From BRH-c54 sp032251145 (lineage in GTDB: Bacteria > Bacteroidota > Bacteroidia > Flavobacteriales_E > Vicingaceae): DNA of 15,817 nt. The stretch covers positions 1 through 15,817 of the forward strand of contig JAVVER010000078.1 in assembly GCA_032251145.1 (NCBI GenBank), in the 5' to 3' direction. Below, piece after piece: positions 1 through 7,589 of this stretch (its first letter is position 1; the number at the start of each line of letters is the position of its first letter). The notes under the pieces were generated by a model. That model searched no databases. It had not been told where the DNA came from and was given only the letters and a program-made list of their open reading frames with translations. A program made the position numbers and the translations under genes.

Positions 1-796
1 CTCCTAAACTATTTTCTTGTAAAGCAATTTTGGCTTGTTGTTGCTGTATGGTAGCTTTTCTTTCGTCAAGCATTTTGTTTGATGCATCCACCATGGCGGC
101 TTTTTCAGCCAATTCTTTTTTCTGATTTTCAAGAATAGATTTGTTAGCAGCAATTTCTGCGGTTAATTTTTTTTGTTGTTCTAAAAGTGCTTCTAAATCT
201 TTGGTTTGTACTTCTACTTTTTCATTTTGAGTTAAGCTTAATGTCTCCATTTTTTCTGTTAAGCTTTCCCAATCTCTTTTGGTTTTTATTGCAATTGTTT
301 TTATAGCTATATTCACTTTTAAACCAACAGCATTGCATTTTTCTTCATTAAGTTCAAACTCAATTTTATCATTTATCATAATAAAATTAATCATAGATTG
401 ACCATAAGGGTAATATTCGCTAACCAATAAAACAGGGGCTTTTTTAACTTTTTTATGAATATCTTTAATAGGGTATTTTTCAGCATCATCAAAATAAAGC
501 ACCTGAAGTTCATCTAATTTGGTATCGTAATTAACGCGTATAATTTTTATAGGAATATCGTTTACATTGTTTTCCGAAGCAATTTTTTCTAGTCCATTAA
601 AAATATAATTGTAATCATCTCCCATTATGCCAATTTTAAACTCTTTAAGTTTGTTAAGATTAGGCCATTCTATGTATTTAGAAAAATTATAAATGAAAAG
701 TGCTTTCTTTTCTCCAATCTCTTTTTTTTCTGCTGTTTGAGAAAATGAGGGGGTAAGAAATGAAAGAAAGAATAATATGATTAGAAATCTTTTCAT
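1..796 (-). CDS. YfiR-like (DUF4154) periplasmic sensor protein with coiled coil, C-terminus outside window
   Basis: The reading frame is open from an ATG at 796 to the window edge: 265 codons with no stop, so the C-terminus is missing. Residues 1-20 form a signal peptide ending in SFSQ. Residues about 30-172 look like a YfiR/HmsC domain: KALFIYNFSKYIEWP at 31-45 matches the family's start, and the stretch INFIMINDKIEFELN followed by AVGLKVN (136-162) matches its end. Residues about 176-265 are rich in Lys, Glu, Gln and Leu and look like a coiled coil. Family knowledge: YfiR is a periplasmic, redox-responsive repressor of a diguanylate cyclase in Pseudomonas; in Bacteroidota the domain is often fused to signalling modules. 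I infer that a coiled-coil linker leads to an unseen membrane or output domain such as a kinase or phosphatase. The ATG at 804 is out because it meets a stop at once. It lies 57 bases downstream of ftsE but has its own promoter. Confidence 0.75.
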   Translation of the reverse strand, partial: MKRFLIILFFLSFLTPSFSQTAEKKEIGEKKALFIYNFSKYIEWPNLNKLKEFKIGIMGDDYNYIFNGLEKIASENNVNDIPIKIIRVNYDTKLDELQVLYFDDAEKYPIKDIHKKVKKAPVLLVSEYYPYGQSMINFIMINDKIEFELNEEKCNAVGLKVNIAIKTIAIKTKRDWESLTEKMETLSLTQNEKVEVQTKDLEALLEQQKKLTAEIAANKSILENQKKELAEKAAMVDASNKMLDERKATIQQQQAKIALQENSLG

Positions 797-816
797 TTTT
801 TCATGTGTATTGTTTT

Positions 817-849
817 CAAAAATAGACTAAATTTCCAACAATCAACAAA
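817..849 (-). promoter_or_regulatory. Bacteroidota-type promoter of the YfiR-like gene
   Basis: On the minus strand, TTTG (849-846) is followed after 21 bases by TATTTTTG (824-817). This is an exact match to the Bacteroidota vegetative promoter pattern TTTG-N19..21-TAnnTTTG. The -7 box lies 20 bases before the ATG at 796, implying a short leader. It sits in the 57-base gap after ftsE, so the YfiR-like gene need not depend on read-through from ftsE. The match is read directly; activity is inferred. Confidence 0.6.
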
Positions 850-853
850 TTAT

Positions 854-1582
854 CTATAAATTGTTTCCTTCTTGAGGTAAATCTGCATTGTTAGGAGAGG
901 TTGTTTTTATATAGCTATTTGGCGAAGAGTCAGAAATGGTTTCGTTTTCGCATTTAATGGTTCGAGAGGGAAATTTTTGCATTAATTGATGGTCGTGAGT
1001 TGCCATAAGAATAGCTTTGCCTTTTTTACTAATATCAAAGAGTAATTTTATTATTTCTTCAGAAGTTTCAGGGTCTAAGTTTCCTGTTGGTTCATCTGCT
1101 AAAATTAATTCAGGCTCATTAAGTAAAGCACGAGCAATAACAACTCTTTGTTGTTCTCCACCAGAAAGTTCGTGAGGAAATTTAAAACCTTTGTTTACCA
1201 ATCCAACACTTTTAAGAACTATTTCAATACGTTCGTTCATTTTTTGTTTGTCTTTCCAGCCAGTAGCTTTTAACACAAAGTTTAAATTATCATGAATACT
1301 TCTGTCTGAAAGCAACTGAAAATCCTGAAAAACAATTCCAAGTTTTCGTCTTAAAAAAGGGATTTGACTCTTTTTAAGTTGGTTTAAATCAAAATCGCAA
1401 ACACTTGCTTCTCCTTCTTTTAGGGGTAAATCGCCATACAAAGTTTTAAGCAAGCTACTTTTGCCCGAACCGGTTTTACCTATTAAATAAACAAACTCTC
1501 CTTTATCTATCTGAATAGAAATATCTTGAAGGATTAAACTTTGTTTTTGGAAAATTTTTGCGTTTTCAATTGAAATAATCAT
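854..1582 (-). CDS. ftsE: Cell division ATP-binding protein FtsE (ABC ATPase)
   Basis: This is a single ABC ATPase domain of 242 residues. The Walker A is GKTGSGKSS at 35-43, the Q-loop Gln is 86, the signature LSGGEQQ is at 139-145, the Walker B LILADE is at 159-164 (followed by PTGNLD), and the H-loop His is 196. Family knowledge: FtsE pairs with the membrane protein FtsX and, through ATP hydrolysis, activates periplasmic cell-wall hydrolases at the division site. The LADEPTGNLD form is typical of FtsE and of the related LolD/MacB group, so a LolD-like exporter ATPase is the main alternative. No ftsX or other permease is in the window; in Bacteroidota ftsX is often encoded elsewhere. The C-terminus has a Ser/Asn/Pro-rich tail (about 212-242) beyond the usual FtsE length of roughly 220. 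It is divergent from the TPR gene across a 188-base gap. Confidence 0.85.
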   Translation of the reverse strand: MIISIENAKIFQKQSLILQDISIQIDKGEFVYLIGKTGSGKSSLLKTLYGDLPLKEGEASVCDFDLNQLKKSQIPFLRRKLGIVFQDFQLLSDRSIHDNLNFVLKATGWKDKQKMNERIEIVLKSVGLVNKGFKFPHELSGGEQQRVVIARALLNEPELILADEPTGNLDPETSEEIIKLLFDISKKGKAILMATHDHQLMQKFPSRTIKCENETISDSSPNSYIKTTSPNNADLPQEGNNL

Positions 1583-1610
1583 GCTAATTATATAGTTATG
1601 AATAAAGGAA

Positions 1611-1618
1611 CAAATTTA
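1611..1618 (-). promoter_or_regulatory. Candidate -7 box for ftsE
   Basis: On the minus strand, TAAATTTG (1618-1611) is an exact match to TAnnTTTG and ends 28 bases before the ftsE ATG. No TTTG or TTG lies at the usual 19-21 base spacing; the nearest TTG (1646-1644) is 25 bases away. This is therefore a half-site match only. Confidence 0.4.
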
Positions 1619-1678
1619 TTTATTATTTGATGAATGTGCTTATCAATTACCTGATTTTAAAAAAAATAATGTCAACAC

Positions 1679-1690
1679 TTCAACGTTGAA
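1679..1690. promoter_or_regulatory. Perfect 12-bp palindrome in the ftsE/TPR divergent region
   Basis: TTCAACGTTGAA is a perfect inverted repeat with no spacer. It lies in the 188-base divergent region, 80 bases before the TPR gene's ATG and about 60 bases from the ftsE -7 box on the other side. Its position suits an operator for a dimeric regulator, but a single short palindrome may also be chance. It is too short and has no T-run, so it is not a terminator. Confidence 0.25.
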
Positions 1691-1730
1691 AACTTGGAAA
1701 CATGGATGTCTTAAACTCAAGTTTACGTTC

Positions 1731-1739
1731 TAATTTTAC
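1731..1739 (+). promoter_or_regulatory. Candidate -7-like element TAATTTTAC before the TPR gene
   Basis: TAATTTTAC lies 31 bases before the ATG at 1771. It matches TAnnTTTG except for A in place of the final G. No TTG is found at the expected -33 spacing. The same nine bases or a close variant occur before three other envelope genes here (6722, 8667 and 11170), which is the main reason to list it. Confidence 0.3.
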
Positions 1740-1770
1740 CAAATACAATCATTAAATTGGGAATAAACTA

Positions 1771-4700
1771 ATGGTATTAAAACGAATTTTAATTTTATGT
1801 ATGGTTTTAAGTGCAGTTTCAATAGTGATTGCACAGAAAACAACCATTTATACGCACGACAACCTAGAATACAACGAAGGATTAGAGTTGTATGATAAAG
1901 AAAAATTTAGTGCTGCTCAAGAGATTTTTGAAAAAATCATTAAAAGCACTTCTGATATAAAATCCGAAATGGTAGTAAACGCTTCTTATTACCATGCAAT
2001 TTGCGGTTTAGAGCTTTTTAATGATGATGCTGAAGCATTGTTAATTGAGTTTGTGCTTAAATATCCTGAAAGTCCGAAAGTAAAATTAGCTCATTTTCAT
2101 TTAGGAAGGTATTATTTTAGAAAAAAGAAATACGATAAAACATTGCAGTGGCTCGATAGGATTGATGTGTATGATTTATCTGAAGAAGATAAAGCAGAAT
2201 ATTACTTTAAAAAAGGATACAGTTATTTTGAAGAAGAAAATTTAGAGAAAGCCTCCGCAGCTTTTTTTGAAATTAAAGATACCGATAATGCTTATAGTGG
2301 TGCTGCTAAATATTATTATGCCCATATAGCTTACTTGCAAGGAAAGTACGAGGCTGCTTTGCAAACTTTTTTAATGATTAAAAATGATGAAAAATTCTCG
2401 CCTATAGTTCCTTATTATATAACTCAAATTTATTATTTACAAGAAAACTATGAGCAGCTTATTGCTTATGCTCCAGCTTTGTTAGATACAGCAATTCCTA
2501 AAAGAGTAGGAGAGATTTCTCGATTGATTGGAGATGCTTATTACAGAACCGATAAGTTTAATGAGGCTATTCCTTATCTTAATAAATACATTAAAGAAAA
2601 ACCTTATGAAGCCAATAGAGGCGATTATTATCAGTTAGGTTATGCTTATTTTAAAGCAGATAGTTGCAATGAAGCTTTGCCTTGGTTGAAGAAAGCTATT
2701 TTTAAAAGTGATAGTTTATCTCAGGTAGCTCATTACCATTTGGCAGAGTGTTACCTTAAACTCGGAGAAAAACGTCAGGCACAAAGTTCTTTTAGAGAAG
2801 CCGCAGTAATTGATTTTGATGCCCAAATTCAGGAGGATGCTCTTTTTAGTTTTGCTAAAATTTCTTACGAATTATCTTTTCATCCCTTTAATGATGCGAT
2901 AAGAGCTTTTGAAAAATTCATTAATACGTATCCGAACTCAACCAAACTAAATGATGCGTATGAATTTTTGGTTGCTGTTTATTTTACTACCAAAAACTAT
3001 AAAGCAGCTTTAGCATCCTTAGAAAATATTAAAAAGTTAGATTTCCAATTACAAGAAGCGTATCAGAAAATAGCTCATTACAGAGGTGTAGAATTGTTTA
3101 ACAACCAAAACTATGCTAGTGCTATTGTTCATTTTGATAAATCTGATAAATACCCCATATTGGGAGATTTAAAAATTAAAAATACTTTTTGGAAAGCAGA
3201 AGCTAACTACAGATTGGATGCTTATAGCGATGCTATTGCACTTTATAAAAAAGTAATTTATGAACCTAATGCTATTAGTTATTCATTTTACAACGAAGCG
3301 CATTATAACCTAGGTTATTCCTATTTTAAATTAAAAGAATATGACAATGCTCAAAGCTGGTTTAGAAAATATGTTCAAAATGATAAAACAGGTAAGTCTA
3401 AAACTAAGAATGATGCTTTGAATAGGATAGGAGATTGTTTTTTCATAAATAAAGAATACAAGTCGGCAACAGAATTTTACGATAAAGCAGCCATGATGGG
3501 TGTTTATCAATTAGAATATTCGCTTTACCAAAGTGCAGTTGCAAATGGTGTTATGGGGAATTATGATGATAAAATTAACTTGTTAAATACTTTAATTAAT
3601 CAAAAACAAGCTTCTCATTTATTAGATGATGCCATTTATGAGTTAGGTAAAACACAGCAAGAGAGAAATAAAAACGACTTAGCGTTAGCCAATTTCAATT
3701 TATTGATTAATGAACATCCAAACAGTACTTACATAAGTAAAGCCTTATTAAAAAGAGGATTGATTTATTACAATAAAAAAGAAGATGATAAAGCATTGGC
3801 ATCTTTCAAAAAAGTTGTTGATGATTATGTAGGAACTGACGAAGCTAGACAGGCACTTAGCACCATAAAGAAAATCTATATTGAAAAAGGAGACATTACT
3901 CAATATGAAAATTACTTGGCTGGATTAAACAATATAGACTCAACTCAATTAGTAATGGATAAAGATTATTTTGAAGTTGCTGAAAATAACTACATGAGTG
4001 GAGATTGCAATAAAGCAACTAGTGATTTTACTAAGTATTTAGAGAAATATCCTAACGGAAATTATAAAATTCAGGCACATTACTACAAAGCTGTCTGCGA
4101 AAGAAAAGCTGGGTTTAAAGATGAAGCATTGTTAGATTTTAGTGAAGTAATAAAATATCCAAAAAATGCTTTTACAGAAGATGCCTTACTTAATGCTGCC
4201 AAACTGAGCAAAGAATTAGGTAAAACCGAAGATGCCCTAAATTATTTTAGTAAATTAGAGTATTTAGCTGATATTCAGGAAAATGTGTTTTTAGCTCAGG
4301 TGGAACAAATGCGTTTAAACTTTGAATTGGAAAACAATGAAAATACCATTAAATATTGTGAGTTAATTATTAATAAAGACAATAATAACGCTAATCTGTT
4401 AGCAGAAACGCATTTAATTTACGGTAAAACTGCCATAAGAAAAGATGATTATAATTTGGCTTTTAAAGAATTTACTACAGCAGCAACAGCAAAAAATAAA
4501 TTTGGAGTAGAAGCAAAGTACAATGTGGCCAATATTTTATATATGAGAGGCGACAATGATTTGTGCGAATCGGAAGTGTTTAGTTTAATAAAAACTTTCC
4601 CATCTTACGATTTTTGGATAGGAAAATCATTGATTTTATTGGCTGATAATTATGTTGCTAAAGAAGATTTATTTCAAGCAAAAATTACATTGAAGAATGT

Positions 4701-4923
4701 TAAAGACAATAGTAAATACCCTGAATTGGTATCTACTGCTACAGAAAAATTAAACATTATTGAAGCTCAAGAAAGTAAACGAGTGAAACAAGAGGAAGAA
4801 GAGATAGAATTAAAATTATACAACAATGTAAAGCTAGATGACTTGTTTTATGAAGAAGAAAAAATAGAAAAAGAAGTAATTGAAGAAATTAACCAACCTA
4901 AAAATGAAGAAGAAAATGAGTAA
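1771..4923 (+). CDS. Large secreted tetratricopeptide repeat protein (1050 aa)
   Basis: Residues 1-22 form a signal peptide (a hydrophobic stretch ending in IVIAQ) with no lipobox, so the protein is probably soluble in the periplasm. From about residue 30 to 1000 it is almost entirely helical TPR-like repeats; examples are YNEGLELYDKEKFSAAQEIF near 34, YYQLGYAYFKADSCNEALPWLKKAI, and YNLGYSYFKLKEYDNAQSWFRKYV. The tail, about 1000-1050, is very rich in Glu and Lys. TPR solenoids are protein-binding scaffolds; no catalytic motif is seen. The 3' end overlaps the start of the next gene, an outer-membrane barrel, which suggests coupled translation and a common complex. From memory, a TPR/barrel pair beside ftsE recurs in flavobacterial genomes, but I could not check this. 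It is not SprE/PorW, which is a lipoprotein. The substrate or partner is unknown. Confidence 0.85.
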   Translation: MVLKRILILCMVLSAVSIVIAQKTTIYTHDNLEYNEGLELYDKEKFSAAQEIFEKIIKSTSDIKSEMVVNASYYHAICGLELFNDDAEALLIEFVLKYPESPKVKLAHFHLGRYYFRKKKYDKTLQWLDRIDVYDLSEEDKAEYYFKKGYSYFEEENLEKASAAFFEIKDTDNAYSGAAKYYYAHIAYLQGKYEAALQTFLMIKNDEKFSPIVPYYITQIYYLQENYEQLIAYAPALLDTAIPKRVGEISRLIGDAYYRTDKFNEAIPYLNKYIKEKPYEANRGDYYQLGYAYFKADSCNEALPWLKKAIFKSDSLSQVAHYHLAECYLKLGEKRQAQSSFREAAVIDFDAQIQEDALFSFAKISYELSFHPFNDAIRAFEKFINTYPNSTKLNDAYEFLVAVYFTTKNYKAALASLENIKKLDFQLQEAYQKIAHYRGVELFNNQNYASAIVHFDKSDKYPILGDLKIKNTFWKAEANYRLDAYSDAIALYKKVIYEPNAISYSFYNEAHYNLGYSYFKLKEYDNAQSWFRKYVQNDKTGKSKTKNDALNRIGDCFFINKEYKSATEFYDKAAMMGVYQLEYSLYQSAVANGVMGNYDDKINLLNTLINQKQASHLLDDAIYELGKTQQERNKNDLALANFNLLINEHPNSTYISKALLKRGLIYYNKKEDDKALASFKKVVDDYVGTDEARQALSTIKKIYIEKGDITQYENYLAGLNNIDSTQLVMDKDYFEVAENNYMSGDCNKATSDFTKYLEKYPNGNYKIQAHYYKAVCERKAGFKDEALLDFSEVIKYPKNAFTEDALLNAAKLSKELGKTEDALNYFSKLEYLADIQENVFLAQVEQMRLNFELENNENTIKYCELIINKDNNNANLLAETHLIYGKTAIRKDDYNLAFKEFTTAATAKNKFGVEAKYNVANILYMRGDNDLCESEVFSLIKTFPSYDFWIGKSLILLADNYVAKEDLFQAKITLKNVKDNSKYPELVSTATEKLNIIEAQESKRVKQEEEEIELKLYNNVKLDDLFYEEEKIEKEVIEEINQPKNEEENE

Positions 4924-6634
4924 CAAAAACAGCAATAGATTACTTTCTCCATATACAAAAGGGTGGTTGCTTTTGTCGATGTGTTTTAGCCTAGTTTTTA
5001 CTCAAGCTCAAAACTCAAGTTTAGACTCAACAACTGTAATTAATGTTGAAGAATATAAACCATTTTTAAATGAAGCACATAAAATTAAAAGCAACCCTGT
5101 TATTCAGGATACATTTAAAATTATTCCTCAACTGAGATATTCATTTTTGGAGAAAAACATGCCTGTTTCTTTTAGTATAGATACTATTAAACATGCTAAA
5201 GTTGTCGGAGAACCATTAACAAAATTATATAGAGGCTATGCCAAAGTAGGGTACGGAACCAATGGAACAACTGTGGCAGATGTATTTTACAACGCTACTA
5301 GAAATAGAGATTATGCTTGGGGTGTTCATGCCGGACATTTATCTTCTTCAGGATTAAAAGATATAGGAAGATCTGCTTTTAGTGATAATCATTTTGGTTT
5401 GTATGGTAAAAAGTTTTCCAGACAATTTACATGGAAATTAGGATTTGATTACGATAGAAATGCCGTTCACTATTATGGTATTCCTGATAGTTTGCCTGTT
5501 CAATACACCCCATCAGAAGGAATACAACAACAACTATTAAATAAATATACAGGTGTTTTTAGTCTTTCGAGGAACTTTACCGATACCAACCAATTCGATT
5601 ATAATGCTGATGTGAAATACTACCATTTAAAAGATGTTTTTGGCGTTAGTGAAAATAACATTCAGGTTGATGGTAGATTTAACAAATACCACAAAAGAGA
5701 ATTGTACGAATTAGGTGTAAAAGTAAATTACAATAAACTGACAAATGATTTAGAACTTAAAAGTACTACATCTGTAGGGTTAATTCCGCAAATAAGTACA
5801 CAAACCGATAAATGGAAATTTAACTTAGGAGCAGGGTTGTTTGTTAACTCTCAACAATTGTTAGAGGAAGAAAATGATTTTCATTTTTACCCGATAGCAG
5901 AGTTTAAATACAACATTGTTGATGATATTATTATTCCGTATGTTGGAATAAAAGGAGGAATTATTAATAACAACTTTAACACTTTTTTTGCAGAAAATCC
6001 ATTTGTAAATGCGGATGTTTTAGCGGTATTAAACAGCAATCAGAAATACGATATTTATGGTGGAATTAGAGGGAGCATAAGCGATAAAATTAGCTTTAAA
6101 ACAAGTGTGAGCAAACAAAAGATAGACAATCAGCCATTGTATGTAAAAGAACACGCTACGGTACTTCAAAATAAATTTAATGTAATTTATGATGAAATTA
6201 CTTTCTTTAACATCAATGCAGAAATAGCATATCAGCAACTAGAAAAAATAAAAGTGTTATTTACGGCAGATTATTTTGCTTACGAAACAGCAAAAGAATT
6301 AGAAGTATGGCACAAGCCTGAGTTTAAAACCATGTTGTCCGGAATTTATGATTTGTCAGATAAAATTTTAGTGCGATTAGATGTGTTTGTTTTGGGGAAA
6401 CAATATGCTAAAATATATACCTCAACAGCAACTACAGAAGGAACAATAACAACACCAGAAGCAAAAGAATTAGGTGGTTTGGTAGATGTAAATATTGGTT
6501 TTGAATATAGATATACCAAAAAGCTATCAGCTTTTATTAATTTTATGAATATTGGCTCTGTTGAGTACGAAAGATATCAAGATTACGCAACACAACGATT
6601 TAATATCTTAGGAGGATTAACCTATAGTTTTTAA
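4904..6634 (+). CDS. Outer-membrane beta-barrel protein (often labelled TonB-dependent receptor), partner of the TPR protein
   Basis: I place the start at ATG 4904 (576 residues), inside the TPR gene, giving a 20-base overlap. An ATG at 4916 would give an 8-base overlap. An upstream TTG at 4880 is in frame but a poor choice. The N-terminus has a long basic stretch, a hydrophobic core (about 20-33) and a likely cleavage site after TQAQ (36). A periplasmic segment follows (about 40-110; VEEYKPFLNEAHKIK, then DTFKIIPQLRYSF). From about residue 110 onward, alternating polar and aromatic strands run to the end (GYAKVGYGTNGTTVADVFYN and so on), closing with GGLTYSF, a terminal aromatic residue typical of outer-membrane barrels. 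I do not see a TonB box or plug domain, so the usual automatic name 'TonB-dependent receptor' is doubtful. I infer that the periplasmic segment may dock to the TPR protein. Transported substrate: unknown. Confidence 0.8.
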   Translation: MKKKMSNKNSNRLLSPYTKGWLLLSMCFSLVFTQAQNSSLDSTTVINVEEYKPFLNEAHKIKSNPVIQDTFKIIPQLRYSFLEKNMPVSFSIDTIKHAKVVGEPLTKLYRGYAKVGYGTNGTTVADVFYNATRNRDYAWGVHAGHLSSSGLKDIGRSAFSDNHFGLYGKKFSRQFTWKLGFDYDRNAVHYYGIPDSLPVQYTPSEGIQQQLLNKYTGVFSLSRNFTDTNQFDYNADVKYYHLKDVFGVSENNIQVDGRFNKYHKRELYELGVKVNYNKLTNDLELKSTTSVGLIPQISTQTDKWKFNLGAGLFVNSQQLLEEENDFHFYPIAEFKYNIVDDIIIPYVGIKGGIINNNFNTFFAENPFVNADVLAVLNSNQKYDIYGGIRGSISDKISFKTSVSKQKIDNQPLYVKEHATVLQNKFNVIYDEITFFNINAEIAYQQLEKIKVLFTADYFAYETAKELEVWHKPEFKTMLSGIYDLSDKILVRLDVFVLGKQYAKIYTSTATTEGTITTPEAKELGGLVDVNIGFEYRYTKKLSAFINFMNIGSVEYERYQDYATQRFNILGGLTYSF

Positions 6635-6721
6635 CATTGATAATCAACTAGTTTTAAGGAATAGAAAGTTAATAAATTTATTTATTGACTTTTTTTATGT
6701 TAGTATTAAACTAAGTGGGTG

Positions 6722-6730
6722 TAATTTTAC
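6722..6730 (+). promoter_or_regulatory. Candidate -7-like element TAATTTTAC before the WGWN barrel gene
   Basis: TAATTTTAC lies 16 bases before the ATG at 6747, in the 112-base gap after the barrel gene. A TTG at 6685-6687 is about 34 bases away, too far for a normal -33 box. The gap itself suggests a new transcript rather than read-through. Only the -7-like half is seen. Confidence 0.3.
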
Positions 6731-6746
6731 AATTTAAACAAAAAAA

Positions 6747-7589
6747 ATGAAGTTAAAATTATATTTATTTCTAGGTTTTTTATTAAGCTCATTTATTCTT
6801 AAATCTCAAGAGATACTTCCTCAAAAAAAAGAATTAAACAAAGGTAAGGTTTATATGTTGTGGGGATGGAATCAAGATTGGTACGCTCCATCAAGCATAC
6901 ATTTTACAGGTAAAGACTATGATTTTATTTTAGCAGATGTTAAAGCTCATGATAAGCAATCTGATTTTAATTTTAAAACTTATTTTCATCCAAAATTTAT
7001 AACTTTTCCTCAAACTAACTTAAGAGTTGGTTATTATATTTCCGATAAATATGATGTTTCAATAGGAGTAGATCACATGAAATATGTAATTTCTAGTGTT
7101 CAGGATGTAAGAATAAGAGGTTATATAAGAGATAATTCAATATATGCAGGAGAGTATATTAATAGCCCCTTTCATATTGATGAGAATTTTTTGAGATATG
7201 AGCATACGGATGGATTAAATTATATTAATATTGAAATAACTAGAAATGATGATTTATTAAACCATTTTACAAGTATTAATGCTAGTAAATTTCAATTAAA
7301 TTCAATGTTAGGTTTTGGTTTAGGACCAGTTATGCCAAAATCTAATGTTACCTTATGGAACAACGAAAGAAATGATGAATTTCATTTTGCTGGATATGGT
7401 TTTTCTGGTAAAGCAGGGTTTAATGCTATTTTTTATAAATATTTCTTTTTAAGAACAGAACTTAAAGCAGGATTTATCGATTTACCAGATGTTCTAACAT
7501 CTATAGATGTAGCAGACAGAGCTAGTCAGCATATATTATTTGCAGAATGGTTTTTTGCTTTTGGTTTTATGTTTCAAATAACAAAGTAG
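6747..7589 (+). CDS. Predicted outer-membrane beta-barrel protein of unknown function, WGWN motif (280 aa)
   Basis: Residues 1-21 form a signal peptide ending in LKSQ. The mature part is rich in aromatic residues with alternating strands and ends FFAFGFMFQITK, consistent with a small barrel of about 8-12 strands. Marked motifs are WGWNQDWY at 39-46, GVDHMKY at 107-113 and HTDGLNYIN at 153-161. I recognise these as features of a conserved Bacteroidota family usually labelled 'outer membrane beta-barrel' or 'hypothetical'; no function is known to me. The His/Asp-rich motifs (His110; His153, Asp155) could bind a metal or ligand, which is inference. It is on the same strand as the TPR/barrel pair but separated by 112 bases, so it probably has its own promoter. 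Its TAG stop (7587-7589) directly abuts the stop of the convergent porP-like gene. Confidence 0.75.
   Translation: MKLKLYLFLGFLLSSFILKSQEILPQKKELNKGKVYMLWGWNQDWYAPSSIHFTGKDYDFILADVKAHDKQSDFNFKTYFHPKFITFPQTNLRVGYYISDKYDVSIGVDHMKYVISSVQDVRIRGYIRDNSIYAGEYINSPFHIDENFLRYEHTDGLNYINIEITRNDDLLNHFTSINASKFQLNSMLGFGLGPVMPKSNVTLWNNERNDEFHFAGYGFSGKAGFNAIFYKYFFLRTELKAGFIDLPDVLTSIDVADRASQHILFAEWFFAFGFMFQITK

Noticed and set aside
4880..4903. TTG start for the outer-membrane barrel gene, adding eight residues
   Set aside because: An ATG at 4904 follows in frame and already precedes an unusually long basic n-region; the TTG would lengthen it further.
1771..4923. Identification of the large TPR protein as SprE/PorW
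   Set aside because: SprE/PorW is a TPR lipoprotein; this protein has an ordinary signal peptide with no lipobox Cys and a Glu-rich tail, and its neighbour is a barrel protein rather than another T9SS core gene.
6029..6238. Minus-strand 69-codon frame inside the outer-membrane barrel gene
   Set aside because: It lies wholly opposite a clear coding region, has no promoter-like site, and its product resembles no family.
6637..6655. Palindromes TTGATAATCAA and AACTAGTT just after the barrel gene
   Set aside because: They are short, separate, and not followed by a T-run, so they do not support a terminator.
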